In this document: in pieces, positions 34,001 to 45,637 of the stretch | How positions within the stretch are numbered: position 1 is the stretch's first letter | How the letters are laid out: each line of letters opens with the position of its first letter | Origin: Pseudofabraea citricarpa | Lineage: Eukaryota; Ascomycota; Leotiomycetes; Helotiales; Dermateaceae | DNA: 64,000 bases | NCBI GenBank assembly: GCA_029641185.1 | Contig: JAPWGK010000010.1 | Span: 744,001 to 808,000 of the forward strand | Reading direction: 5' to 3' | The notes under the pieces: model-generated | Databases searched by the model: none | What the model saw: the letters and a program-made list of their open reading frames with translations, nothing else | What the model was told of the DNA's origin: nothing | Position numbers and translations under genes: made by a program

Positions 34001-34948
34001 CTTACTTGTCAAACTTTTTCCAGGTATTATATTAAAAGGCCTTACGGAATGGTGAATACTAATCATCAGGTATCAGGCTGATTGAAAGAGTTACAGAGTT
34101 GGTTACGGAGTTACAAGAGCTTATATAGTTCGAGGAACTTTCACACAGGGCAAACCAAATCATGTGGACTGTTAGAAGTCGGATTCCATCCAACATTTTA
34201 TTACTTTTTACTAATTCAATTAGGCTTAGAATATCATTTATCTTACATTCTTCTATACGATTCACAGTGCGATAATAACACAATAAATAAAAGAAAAGAA
34301 CATGAATCTAGATACTAGAAGTTTGAATATAAAGTTTAGGTTTATAATCTACCTGGTGAGCAACTTGCTTATCACAAAAGATTAGAATTAATTTAGGCTC
34401 CTAATTTGAATCAGCCGAGACCTTTGTGACAAGAACAAATAAAATTTTACCTAGAAATCAACTAGTGATTTAATTATTATCCCTTTGTGCCGGTTGTACA
34501 ATCTTTTATACAAAGGATTACTTACTTTCAAACCCCAGATTCTGAACTTCTTCCTCAGGGGACGTTATTGCCCTTTCTTGATTGATATGCACTGCTATAC
34601 TCCTTTCCTTCCGATTTAGTCCACAGGAAGAAGAACTTCGAGTTGAAGACCTCGCCTCTTTGAATAAAAAAGAAACCAGTTCTTCCTTTCGTACTCCCTC
34701 TTTTTACTCCATATTGTATCGGTATTCGAAGTAAAACATCCCCCACAAAATTAAAACTGCCCAATCACACCCCAATATTACCATTGATATCTCCCACGGT
34801 TGCTTTTTAAGTTCATTTTACTTCCAACTTAGTAGGGCTAGACTTAGCGCAGACTAGACATCCAGCTTTTGATACTTGTAATGTTCTAAAAGTCCTTAAT
34901 TAGGAGCCGAACGGGAGCTTAGGGCTTAAGATCAAAACCTGTCGAAAT
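31072..34948. other. long non-coding stretch with low-complexity tracts
   Basis: The first 1 kb is pyrimidine-rich and may be a long 3' UTR of the 30046 gene; the 165-codon frame at 31308-31805 has no motif and is rejected. Poly-A runs lie at 32320-32420, a CT tract at 32528-32570, and a GT-rich TATGTGG-type repeat at 32885-32945. From 33.3 to 34.9 kb the DNA is distinctly AT-rich, with no supported gene; this could be an old RIP-affected or simply non-coding segment. I found no terminal repeats or transposase motif. Confidence 0.5.
32885..32945. repeat. GT-rich simple repeat (TATGTGG-type)
   Basis: Imperfect tandem copies of a GGTATGTGGTA-like unit. Reading frames through it on either strand (for example a His/Thr/Tyr-rich minus frame) are artefacts of the repeat. 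Confidence 0.8.
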
Positions 34949-35563
34949 TTGAAGAACATGTTCTCTTATTTATTCTTATTTCTGCAGCGCAGCAAGTATA
35001 ACGGATTATTATGGAACATCTGCGGTTTCGCCTTGCGGGCTCGTTCATGTGTCTCGATATCCCTGAGTATAAATATCAATAAGGTGCCATCTAATCCTAT
35101 GGATAATCTAGATTCATTACTGATATTAAAGCAGCTTCAATATAGTAATCGGAGTGTGATTGTTGGACAGATTGGTGAGACTGGTAGTATGGAGGAAAAA
35201 CGTATCCGACAAACAGGCATGAGCCCGAGACAACGGGAACTCGATGACATGGTTATCATAGCCCGGACAAAATATCGTGAATACCTTAGTCACCAAAGCC
35301 AAACCCGAAAAGATTCTGGCTCAAGTAGTGAGACGCTGCAAAGTACGGAAAAAGACAACGCCGTTCGCGAAGCTATACAAGCGATGAGGGTCAGCATGCA
35401 TCGATTCCAGAGAGGCCAGTTCTGGGTATTTCATGAGGCGCGCATCAGGCTTGAGAGGTCATGGTACCGGAAACTCAAGGCCCGGTATAAACTTTTCAAG
35501 ATGAAAAAAGGCAAACCGAGGATTGCCCTTGTTGCTCTGCGCGCACCGCAGAGCAGTTGCTAG
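34949..35563 (+). CDS. hypothetical small basic protein
   Basis: I do not recognise this frame. It is open for 204 codons. The first 40 residues are hydrophobic and irregular, and a more natural start may be an internal Met near residue 51 (MDNLDSLLILKQLQYSNRSV), giving about 154 residues. The second half is charged and predicted helical: SPRQRELDDMVIIARTKYRE, a Ser/Gln linker, then a strongly basic Arg/Lys block (ARIRLERSWYRKLKARYKLF). The composition looks protein-like compared with neighbouring AT-rich DNA, but there is no intron, no family motif and no conserved neighbour. It could be a species-specific gene or a chance frame. Confidence 0.35.
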   Translation: MKNMFSYLFLFLQRSKYNGLLWNICGFALRARSCVSISLSININKVPSNPMDNLDSLLILKQLQYSNRSVIVGQIGETGSMEEKRIRQTGMSPRQRELDDMVIIARTKYREYLSHQSQTRKDSGSSSETLQSTEKDNAVREAIQAMRVSMHRFQRGQFWVFHEARIRLERSWYRKLKARYKLFKMKKGKPRIALVALRAPQSSC

Positions 35564-37094
35564 ACTGGGCAACCGAGTTAGTAGAACATTCTCCCGATGC
35601 CTATGCAGCTTCAGATCGTAAATCTCTAGGTACCATGTCAGTAAAGGGGAGGGATCGCCCGGGAACTTCTAATAGCTGCTAATTTGCCCGATCGCAAAGT
35701 ATGCTCTACTTGGTTACAACAGTCAAGAACATTCTGGTTCCTTTGCCGTAGTTTCTGGGTCACAATCGGACGGAGCAAGGTTCACCTTGATCCACTGACT
35801 CGGTAGCGTCACATTACTCAACCCCCTAAACCGAGTCGTGCTCCAATGAGAGGGCTACTGCGCAGCACATAACAGAGTTAAGCAAACAGATGGGTATTCG
35901 GGACCTTGCATCTCGGATACTGCCGGCACGACGGCATGGAACAATAGAAGGCATCATTGAAAACGTTGGGTGCATAGGAAGAATACAAAACGAATTTTCC
36001 GGCCAAATGACATTGGTTTGCTGGACGAAGAACATCGGGAGAAGAGAGAAAGCGGAAGGAGGTATTCGCTTCAACCTTATTTCTTATGCACTGCAGCTAT
36101 TCAATTTTTCTTCCGCTTAGCGATGCTTTAAATCAATGCACCTGCACCTGCCATCACCCACTTCACTTTGCTTCCGCTTAAGCGATGCCTTTATCCCGGC
36201 TCTTAGTGGTCATCGCAATAACGATTTGATTAGAAAACCGTAACTGCTCTTCAACTGACAGCCGCAAAGCCACCACACTCCGGTTAAGTAGTATGTATGA
36301 GATTGTGTTGATCTTTAGGCTATTCTTATACTTAGGTCTTCCCAAAACAACCACGGCATTGAAATTAATTTGAATTGATCTTCTGTTTCTAACTATAATG
36401 ACGTTGATATGACCAACGCTAGATCTAAAGAATCCTTTAACCCCAGTGACCCCTTTACTAGCGCCCGTTCTGCAAGCGAGGTTAAATTACATGCGGGGTG
36501 TTCGCGTGACCCAGAGGAACCAAGAGAACAAAGACAATACGGCAAACAGATCAGGAACATTTCAGGTGCCCAGAGGGTCCATCAATACCTGCTAGCAGCA
36601 AGCCGAGGTAGATAGCTGTCTTGCTATAGGATGTATCGGGCTGAAAACCCCGGGAGTAGAGCATGGCGTACCTTATCGGATCGGTTAAGATTCCACATCG
36701 GTTCACCGTGGAGTAATAGAGTGGGATCGCCATCCATTTCCAGGCTGTCGTAGCGTCTGTGCAACTGACAGGTACAAGGGACTCCATCTCTTGTCTATGT
36801 GCTCAACGAGATCTTGCACGTCACAAGCCATTCCCACCTGTCATAATTCGTCAATTCAAGTCCGTCTTTCCCTTTTTGGTACATGCAGACATTAAGTGCT
36901 CAGATTCTACATTCAACATAAAGACATGGCTACCACCCCTAAAAATGAGGACCCTTATCTTTTCCGTTCTTTCTTTGCGGTCAAGTCCAGACCTAAAGTC
37001 TGTCTCTGCCCTAGGTTTCAACTTTTGGCAGTAAAAGGCTTTATTGCTTGGTAGACTTTGATCCGTCGCACAATTTCTTGATTTTTTATTCAAG
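35564..37094. other. intergenic, no supported gene
   Basis: About 1.5 kb upstream of the first beta-glucosidase. Frames at 35890-36120 and 36409-36615 (plus) are short and without motif. A word CTTCCGCTTA(A)GCGATGC occurs twice at about 36110 and 36171. The last several hundred bases should hold the beta-glucosidase promoter. Confidence 0.5.
36110..36194. repeat. short direct repeat pair
   Basis: A near-identical word of about 20 bp (CTTCCGCTTAGCGATGC and CTTCCGCTTAAGCGATGC, then TTTA) occurs twice, about 61 bp apart. Too short to call a mobile-element end; a protein-binding site pair is possible. Confidence 0.45.
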
Positions 37095-40000
37095 ATGTTG
37101 GTTCTCAAGTCTGCCATAATTTCTGCCTCTTTTGCATCCTTGGGACTGGCCTTGATCAAAGAGCCAGATTTTGCAACGGAGATCAGGTCACTGAACAACC
37201 ATGGTGAACCCGGGCCTTTGGACAAGCGTGATGATGTCCCTGCTGGCTTCGTAGCCGCACCATATTATCCAGCACCACCTGGTGGATGGATTGCAAGTTG
37301 GGCGGATTCCTATGCGAAGGCTCAGATTGTTGTGGCCAATATGACGTTAGCTGAGAAGGTCAATCTCACAACTGGAACGGGGCTTCTCATGGTAAGTTAT
37401 TGAAAGTATTAGCTTTCTCACGTGCTTACTGACAATATAGGGACCATGTGTAGGAAATACTGGATCTGCTCCACGATTTGGGTAAGATGATTAAATTATT
37501 CTCTTTTGGAATGCATCAAATTAATTCTGAATAGAATCCCTAACCTCTGTCTCCAAGATGCGGCTCTTGGTATTGCAGCAACAGATAATGGTACGTACCA
37601 TAGCGAGCATGGCATGATTTGATGTTCACGCTTGTTTAGTTACTGCTTTCCCAGCCGGTATTACCACGGGTGCTACTTTCAACAAAGACTTAATGTACGC
37701 AAGAGGCTTTGCCATTGGTGAAGAAGCACGTGGGAAAGGAGTCCATATCCAGCTTGGCCCAGCAGGTCAGTCAGCTCATATTATACCCTATCAGGATCAA
37801 AATTGACCCTTTCCAAGTTGGCCCCTTGGGTAGAAAGCCAAGAGGCGGCAGAAACTGGGAAGGATTTGGAAGCGATCCCGTCTTACAAGCTGTTGGCGGT
37901 GCGGAAACCATCAAGGGGATTCAAGCAAATGGTGTTACCGCAACCATCAAACATTGGATCGGCAATGAGCAGGAAATGTACCGAATGGACATTCCACCTC
38001 ATGGACTTATGAAGGCACTCAGCAGCAATATTGACGATAGAACTCTGCACGAGCTCTACGCATGGCCTTTTGCTGAAGGCATTAGAGCTGGAGTGGGAGC
38101 TGTCATGACAGCTTACAACGATGTAGGCAAAAACTTGGTAACTCTGCTGGGAAATGACTGATTCTGTATAGGTCAATGGCAGTGCTTCAAGTCAAAACAG
38201 TATGCTTATCAACGGTATACTCAAGGATGAAATGGGATTTCAAGGATTAGTCATGTCAGATTGTAAGCCGTCTTGATTCATTTGCGCCTCTATGAATACT
38301 GATATTTTATATCAGGGCTCGCTCAAATCGGAGGCGTTTCCTCTGCTCTAGCTGGTCTTGATATGGCCATGCCAGGAGATGGATCAGTACCACTATTTGG
38401 TCTATCATACTGGGCATCAGATCTTTCCAGGGCCGTACTCAACAGCACAGTCCCGCTATCACGTCTGAATGATATGGTCACTCGTATTGTCGCAACCTGG
38501 TACCAATTAGGCCAAGATAAAGAGTTCCCCGAGCCAAACTTCTCGTCAAATACAGCTGATCCCACAGGACCTTGTTATCCAGGTGCCTTGTTCTCACCAA
38601 CCTGTGTTACAAATCAGTATGTCAATGTCCAAGCCAATCACGCCGCTGTAGCAAGAGAAGTTGCACGGGAATCGATCACCTTATTAAAGAACACCAACAA
38701 CACACTGCCGCTCCGCACCACTGCCTCTTTGAAGGTGTTTGGCACCCATGCTCAAAATAACCCCGATGGAGTTAACGCCTGCAATCAAAGAAGTTGTAAC
38801 AAGGGTACCTTGGGAATGGGTTGGGGAAGTGGAACTGTGAGTTCATCTTCTGGCTTGTCACGGTAGGCTTGCTGACTTTCTAGGCCAATTACCCATACAT
38901 TGATTCACCAATAGATGCGATTCAGCGAAAGGTCGGCAACAGCGCAACCTATTATAATACTGATTCTTTCCCATCGGGTATTACTGCGTTAGCAAGTGAT
39001 ATTGCTATTGTTGTCATTACCAGTGACTCTGGTGAGAACCAGTACACTGTAGAAGGAAACGCTGGTGATCGAAACTCTGCTGGTCTAGAGGCTTGGCACA
39101 ACGGCGATGCGCTTGTACAAGCAGCTGCAGCAAAATATGCCACAGTAGTTGTCGTGGTGCATACGGTTGGACCTATTCTAGTCGAGAAGTGGATCGATCT
39201 TCCTTCAGTCAAGGCGCTTGTTTTTGCCCATCTGCCAGGACAAGAAGCTGGAGACTCTCTGACGGATGTATTGTTCGGCGATTACTCACCAAGTGGGCAT
39301 CTTCCTTATTCTATCCCCGTTGCCGAAGACAATTACCCAGAATCTGTTAGTTTGAGGGGATTTGCTTTCTTCCAGGTTCAAGACACATTCTCCGAGGGAC
39401 TTTATATCGATTACCGACATCTGAACAAAGAAGGCATCGCACCTCGCTTTCCATTCGGACATGGCTTATCATATACGACTTTCTCGAGAACAGCTACCAT
39501 CTCAGCTGTCACTGCCTTGACATCAACACCTCCAGCCAGAGCAGCAAAGGGATCAACTCCAGCTTACAGCAATACCATTCCATCGCCAGCTGAAGTTTCG
39601 TGGCCCACAAGCTTCGATAAAATCTGGAGGTATCTCTACCCGTATCTCGACAACCCAGAAGACGTCACCCCAGGAACCTTCACCTACCCGGCTGGCTACT
39701 CCACGACTGTCAAGCCTGGTCCTAAAGCAGGTGGTGATCTCGGTGGCAACCCAGCCCTCTGGGATGTAATGTACCGCATCTCAGTGACTGTCAAGAACAC
39801 TGGTACCGTTGCAGGAAAGAGCGTAGCTATGGCATTTGTACAATATCCCAGCGACAATCCATGGGATACGCCAATCATCCAACTCCGCGCGTTCGAGAAG
39901 ACTGCTACACTCGCAGCTGGAGCAAGCGAGACGGTTACCCTCGAGATTACCAGGAAGGATATCAGTATCTGGGATGTGGTTTCGCAGGATTGGATCATCC

Positions 40001-40122
40001 CAGTTTCGTCAGCTAACCCATTCTTGTTCTGGGTTGGTGACAGCTCGGGTAACCTTACGCTCGCTTGTGATAGTTTGACTGCTGCTTGTAGTTCGGGGAG
40101 AGCATCGCCTGTTGTTTCATAG
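37095..40122 (+). CDS. secreted GH3 beta-glucosidase
   Basis: The protein has 891 residues in eight exons: 37095-37391, 37441-37481, 37535-37590, 37640-37765, 37818-38122, 38172-38262, 38316-38836 and 38884-40122. Every join restores GH3 sequence, for example [45 protein letters not shown] and VMSD|WLAQIGG. A signal peptide (about 1-19) is followed by a possible kexin site (LDKR near 42-45). The catalytic nucleophile is Asp305 in VMSDW; the substrate pocket motif [11 protein letters not shown] and the KHWIGNEQE histidine are present. The C-terminal half has the second alpha/beta domain ([28 protein letters not shown]), the [12 protein letters not shown] motif and a fibronectin III-like domain. 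It hydrolyses terminal beta-D-glucosyl residues from cello-oligosaccharides or glucoconjugates. It is the first of three GH3 genes within 20 kb. Confidence 0.93.
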
Positions 40123-40628
40123 TATTGTCAATACTCAATAATATATTTTCTATGTTTTGGACATTTGAATGTTTGCTTCTTGTGTGGTGCTCTGCCTTTT
40201 GCTCCCTTCGTATTTCCGTAGTTCGTTTGATATGCTGTACGTACTGCCTCGCACTTAGCTGCCTTCATTATGTCATGATGTCATCGTTCTCGCTCGCGCT
40301 GACTTCCATAACTTGTGTTCTTCAAATCCGAAATTATTTACACAAAAGCTTGGCTCAGGTTCGCATCTATTCTCGATTGGAATTATCACCATTCGAACTT
40401 TATTTATTCATACACATAACCACGAATTACCAAATTATCGCACAGCTTCATTTCTTCACTGTGAAATCCTGCTCTGAATTATTCTCGCTCGGAGTAATCA
40501 CACCGATTCAATAAGCGGTAAAAGCCTTGCTGCATTTCACTATAAGAAGCATAAGAACAGTAGATTGTTCTTTTCTTTTTCACTACTTTCACATTTGTTC
40601 TCTTTTCCAATCTACAATCCAACATACC
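40123..40628. promoter_or_regulatory. intergenic promoter region of the FAD monooxygenase
   Basis: About 500 bp between the GH3 stop and the next ATG. A frame of 129 codons at 40125-40514 is Thr/Ser/Leu-rich and without motif, most likely chance. The last 70 bp is pyrimidine-rich and the gene starts in an ACCATGG context, typical of fungal leaders. Confidence 0.5.
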
Positions 40629-42287
40629 ATGGCCTCTGAAACACAAGTTCCTATCCTCATCATAGGAGGCGGTATCGTAGGCCTTTCAGCCTCCCTCTTT
40701 AGCTCCCACCACGGCATCCATTCCCTAGTTATTGAGCGCCATTCGGGGACATCGATTCATCCACGCGCGCGGAGCGTCAATGCACGAACCATGGAGCTAT
40801 ACCGTGGTATTGGAATCGACGACCTTGTTCGCGAAGCCGGTGCTTCATTATCACCCACCATGGGAATTTATTCAGGGCATTCACTCAGGGAAGTGATCGA
40901 ACCTAAAAAGCGAGCAGAAGGCCCTAGGAAACTGCCTTTGACTGGATTGCTTGCACAGATTAGTCCAGTGACCGGCACATTTGTGACCCAGGATATGATT
41001 GAACCGGTCTTGGTTGATGTTGCAAGAAAACGCGGTGGTGATTTGAGGTTTCATACGGAATGTCTTGGTGTTGAGCAAGATGGAGATGGCGTAACTGCCA
41101 CATTGAAAGACCGGGAAACCGATGTCATCTCGACTGTTCGTGCAGACTATCTCATCGCCGCCGATGGTGCAGGAAGTCCGATCCGTACTCAACTCAACGT
41201 TCCAGTAACCGGCCAAGGTACAATGGGCCACCTCCTTAACATCCTCTTTCACGCCGATCTCAAATCACTTGTCCACCAACGTGAATTCTCTCTCTGCATG
41301 ATTGAACGTCCAGAAGTATGTGGCTTATTCACATCGATCAATAACAGTGACCGCTGGGTCTTTCATCTTTCATATGATCCATCAAAAGGCGAGAATGCCT
41401 CGGACTTCCCTCCTGAGAAATGCAAAGAGTTGCTGCGCATTGCGTTAGGGATGCCGGGAATCGAGATCGATATCAAGAGCATCCTCCCTTGGGAACCATC
41501 CGTGCGGATCGCAGAGCGTTTCCAACATGGACGCATCTTCCTCGCCGGTGACTCGGCACATCAGATGCCGCCATGGGCAGGACAGGGTGCGAATTCAGGT
41601 ATTTCGGACGTTCACAATCTTGCTTGGAAACTCGCTGCAGTATTGAAGGGACATGCGAGCAAGGCGTTGCTGGAGACATATGATGTAGAGCGAGTTCCCG
41701 TGGGGCGGGCAGCTGGTGAGGCGTCAGCTAGTGCGGCTGATGAGAGGGGGATCATCGCGACGAAGCTGAATTTGTCTGTTGCGAAGAGTTTGTGGAGCAG
41801 AATAAGTTTGGTGTCGGGGCATGGCTACGGCTATACGAGTAAGGCGATATGTGATGAAAATACTTCTCCGCTTGGAGGGCTAACCTGGAGACCATGGACT
41901 TTGCAGAGTCTGTTCTTCTCCATCGATGGAAGACCTGGAAGGAGGGCGCCGCATGTATGGTTTGAGCATCAGGGGAAACGTATCTCAACCCTTGATTTAT
42001 TCGGCAAGAGCTTTGTTTTACTTGCTGGAGCAGATGGTGTACTGTGGTTGGAAGCCGCCAAGAAAGTATCTTCAACTCTGAATACCGACCTCGTTACCTG
42101 TTTCACAGGACCAGGAGGTGATATTGTTGATTTAAAGAGCGAGTTGGAACATGCAGCGGGTATCTCCTCTCGAGGCGCTATACTTGTCCGTCCAGATGGA
42201 TTTGTAGTGTGGCGTGAGAGGAGAGATGTCTCTAATCATCAAGTCAAGCTTGAGCTGGCTATGAGACAAGTGTTATGCCGGCAATGA
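40629..42287 (+). CDS. FAD-dependent aromatic-ring hydroxylase (PheA/TfdB-type monooxygenase)
   Basis: The single-exon gene encodes 552 residues from the ATG at 40629, in a good ACCATGG context. The N-terminal FAD-binding fold has IIGGGIVGLSASLFSSHHG (GxGxxG) at about 10-28. The ARSVNARTMELYRGIGI substrate-domain motif near 50-66, the LIAADGAGSPIR motif near 177-188 and the second FAD motif IFLAGDSAHQMPPWAGQGANSGISDVHNLAWKL near 303-335 are all present. The C-terminus (about 450-540) has the thioredoxin-like fold of the phenol hydroxylase family (LLAGADGVLW ... GAILVRPDGFVVWR). Such enzymes use FAD and NAD(P)H to hydroxylate phenols or aromatic acids, or tailor polyketides. Among beta-glucosidase and rhamnosidase genes, an aglycone liberated from a plant glycoside is a plausible substrate, by inference only. 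Confidence 0.9.
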   Translation: MASETQVPILIIGGGIVGLSASLFSSHHGIHSLVIERHSGTSIHPRARSVNARTMELYRGIGIDDLVREAGASLSPTMGIYSGHSLREVIEPKKRAEGPRKLPLTGLLAQISPVTGTFVTQDMIEPVLVDVARKRGGDLRFHTECLGVEQDGDGVTATLKDRETDVISTVRADYLIAADGAGSPIRTQLNVPVTGQGTMGHLLNILFHADLKSLVHQREFSLCMIERPEVCGLFTSINNSDRWVFHLSYDPSKGENASDFPPEKCKELLRIALGMPGIEIDIKSILPWEPSVRIAERFQHGRIFLAGDSAHQMPPWAGQGANSGISDVHNLAWKLAAVLKGHASKALLETYDVERVPVGRAAGEASASAADERGIIATKLNLSVAKSLWSRISLVSGHGYGYTSKAICDENTSPLGGLTWRPWTLQSLFFSIDGRPGRRAPHVWFEHQGKRISTLDLFGKSFVLLAGADGVLWLEAAKKVSSTLNTDLVTCFTGPGGDIVDLKSELEHAAGISSRGAILVRPDGFVVWRERRDVSNHQVKLELAMRQVLCRQ

Positions 42288-44039
42288 GAGATAGAGATAG
42301 AGAAATGGAGGTGAATCTACTGAGGAAACACATAGAAACGACTTGCATGCGTTTATTTCAGGCACTGGAGCAGGCACTTGGAAGCTCATTATATGAAGAC
42401 GAGGAAAGACGAGTTTAGCGAGTTGAGGGGAAGAAAACCTGCCAGCGTGTTGCCATCTATTAGGCAACTTTTAAAGATTAGCTGTTAAGTTTGTCAAAAA
42501 AGAAAAGAAAAAAGCAAAGTAATATCTCGAACCAGAAAGCAAAAACAAAAAAAGAAGCCCCCTGAGTAATGCCCTGAGCTCGGACCCATTCGCAAGGTTC
42601 GTTATCTAATGATAGCGCCAAAGTAACACATCGTAAATTGACCTACACCAGACTATGCGCTGCTCTGTTTGCTTCCATTTTTGCTAATTTGATATATTAA
42701 GTTAAGTTAAGCGATGGAGCGGGCACATAATCATGTGATTGCTTCAAAAAGCCTGACTTATTCACTTCCTGATGGGTTAAACTCCTCAGGGTATATATCT
42801 GTTGCTAGCTTTACTATTTAACTATAGATTAACCTTTCATTCTAATACGTGCTGATTTATTTCAAGCTATAAAAGTAATATTAGGCACAAGAAGAGTATC
42901 CTTCGAGACGCCTACTAAATGGACTGGATATATTTTATTTACAGGCCGACTTGACTGGATGGATTCTATCAAGTTATAATAATAGGATTATCTGATACAT
43001 AAAATTATATTAAGGTAAGTAGGTAGGTCGTATTAGCCAGTTGACCTCCTCCACTAACTCGCTATCACCTATTCCGTACAGACGAAGAAGACACGCTCGT
43101 CAGGTGATCATACTACCACACTAACTTCATATAGGCAATTACACTAAAATTGATTAACAAACAGAGAAGGCATGCCTCTCTATGGTCGGGTGGTTCAGGT
43201 CAAACTCTGTTAAGAGGAGGACTAATTAGAGTAAAAAGCAATGCTTAACGCGTCCCTATACTCCCGCGGAGTATCTCAGGTTTCTATCTCGAAAAACTCA
43301 CAGTTTACACTGGGTCGAGTTTTCTAAGGAGTTCACCTTCGGGTGACTGCCGGAGTTTTTGCTATTTTTCTTTTCTTTTTCTTGTCCTTTGAAGCTACGG
43401 AGGAACGTTTGTATTACCTTTCTTTCTTTTTTGATAGAGTAGCGAGGAGCAGATTTAGAAGACGCCCTAAGGCTTTCGAATACCTGGGAATATTTTTTGG
43501 CTTACTTGCTTACCCACCTTGAAGAGTTATAATTATGCATCTATGATCTATGCTGGCCATAGACACAAAAGAGAATACGTGCCCAATGTCAGCGACGCCG
43601 TCCAGCTAAACCCAAACGGGAATATGATGGTGCTATCCCGATTGGGCTGGATCGCGCCGTCGCCCCTGAGGGAAGCTTAGACTGCATTGTGGAGGCGTAA
43701 CGAGCCAATGAGAGACGCGAAAATACGATGCAGAGCATCATCATTGACGAGTGGCCGTCAAAGGCTGTGTTTAACTGTTTACGGCTCAATTGGATCCGGA
43801 TGAGCCCATATTGACCTCTTGACGACTATTATTCGATCCCGAGCAAGTATAAGCTATTTCTGCATCGTTTTCTTCTTTCAGGACCGCACAAGCACACGGC
43901 AGTCGCGCATCCGAGTAAGGCCATGTTTACATAGAGTAGAGCCTTCGCGACTTTTTGAAACGGAACATACAAAACTCTTGTCACGGACGCTTCGAGAGAC
44001 CAGCAGACGCCAATTCATTCACCACCTGATCGAGCAACG
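42288..44039. other. AT-rich intergenic region
   Basis: About 1.75 kb without a supported gene. A-runs at 42495-42560 and several TTAAG repeats near 42700 are noted. A small TCACC-TTCG-GGTGA hairpin lies at about 43338-43351. Promoter of the sterol reductase should be in the last few hundred bases, in which the sequence becomes average in GC. Confidence 0.5.
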
Positions 44040-45637
44040 ATGGCGCAGAAATCTACGAAGACCGTCGCCGCAAAGACGGAGGAGAAGCATGGCTACGAGT
44101 TTGGAGGACCGTACGTTGATAAAGCTGTCTCCGGTTTATTCAAGCAATACTGACCTGTAATAGCATCGGAGCTTTTGGCATCACATTCGGTCTCCCAATT
44201 CTCTGCTATGCTACGACTTTCCTCTGCAATGATATCTCCGGCTGCCCCGTTCCGTCAGCTCTTGCGCCTTCGAAATTGACCATCGAGCAACTGAAGCAAG
44301 ATGCAGGATGGCCAGCAGAGGGGATCATGGGTTTGGGAAGCTTGGACGTCACATTGAAAGTGTTGGGATATTATCTGCTCAGCATGATACTTCACCGGGT
44401 GCTGCCAGGAGAAGAGAAGGAGGGCGTGGAGCTCACATCAGGGGGGAAGCTCAAGTATAAATTCAACAGTAAGTCAGAAGCTGCGCGCAGAGCAGAACAA
44501 AGCTGATGTTTGGTAGCTTGGTCTTCTACAATGGTCACCCTCAGTATCTGCGCCGCAGGTACTGCAGCACAAGGCGCCGATTTCCCGGTCTGGTCGTTCA
44601 TCTATGAAAATTACCTCCAGATTCTTACTGCGAACCTACTCATCTCATACGCGCTTGCAACCTTTGTCTATGTACGCAGCTTCAGCGTGAAGAGCGGCAA
44701 CAAAGAGTGCCGGGAATTGGCTGCTGGTGGACACTCTGGAAACATGCTATACGACTGGTTCATCGGACGGGAACTAAACCCGCGCGTGGTAGTCCCTCTT
44801 CTCGGGGAGATCGACATCAAGGAATTCTGTGAATTGCGCCCTGGGCTCATGGGGTGGATCCTGATGGATTTTGCTTTCGTAGCACACCAGTACAAGAACT
44901 ATGGATATGTCACGGATAGCATTGCACTCATCACTGCTTTCCAAACCCTCTACGTGTTGGATTCGTACTGGATGGAATCAGCGATCCTCACCACCATGGA
45001 CATCACCACGGATGGATTTGGATTCATGCTCGCATTTGGAGATCTCGTCTGGGTACCATATATTTACTCGCTCCAGGCCCGTTACCTATCAGTGTATCCT
45101 CTTACTCTCGGGGTCTACGGAACCAGCGGCATTCTTGCTGTGCTCGGTGTAGGATACTACATCTTCCGCGGCGCCAACAACGAGAAGAATCGATTCCGTA
45201 CCGACCCGACAGATGCGCGGGTTTCGCACCTGAAGTACATCGAGACGGCATCAGGTTCCAAGCTCTTGATCTCCGGATGGTGGGGCACCGCTCGCCACAT
45301 CAACTACTTCGGTGACTGGATCATGGCCTGGGCCTACTGCCTCCCAACCGGCGTGGCTGGCTATCTCATCCAGCACAGCTCCGAAGCTCCAGGCAGTGGC
45401 ACGTCAGCCGCAGACGGAAGTTTCGTCCATACCAGCAACGGACTCGCTACCGAGGTGGTGCAGGGTGGAGCTAGGGGCTACGGCATGGCCGTCACGTATT
45501 TCTACGTCGTGTACTTTGGCGTCCTGCTCATCCACCGCGAGATGCGAGACGAGGCCAAGTGCGTGCGCAAGTACGGGGAGGACTGGAAGAAGTATACCCA
45601 GATCGTCCGGTCGAGGATCATTCCTGGAATATATTGA
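44040..45637 (+). CDS. erg24: delta(14)-sterol reductase (sterol C-14 reductase)
   Basis: The enzyme has 498 residues in exons 44040-44110, 44164-44468 and 44517-45637. Joins restore GGP|IGAFGITFG near the N-terminus and FN|TWSSTMV further on. It has about eight hydrophobic segments. The C-terminal signature is the C-14 reductase form: LLISGWWGTARHINYFGDWIMAWAYCLPTG near 380-410, followed by the terminal KYGEDWKKYTQIVRSRIIPGIY segment. The ELNPRVVVPLLGEIDIKEFCELRPGLMGW stretch near 230 is also typical. It reduces the C14=C15 double bond made by Erg11/CYP51 in ergosterol synthesis, using NADPH in the ER. ERG4-type C-24(28) reductases have a different GWW loop, which excludes that assignment. 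Filamentous fungi often have two ERG24-like genes, so this may be a paralogue rather than the only copy. Confidence 0.88.

Noticed and set aside
43338..43351. TCACC-TTCG-GGTGA hairpin as an RNA gene
   Set aside because: Five-base-pair stem with no adjoining cloverleaf or polymerase III boxes; too little to call a structured RNA.
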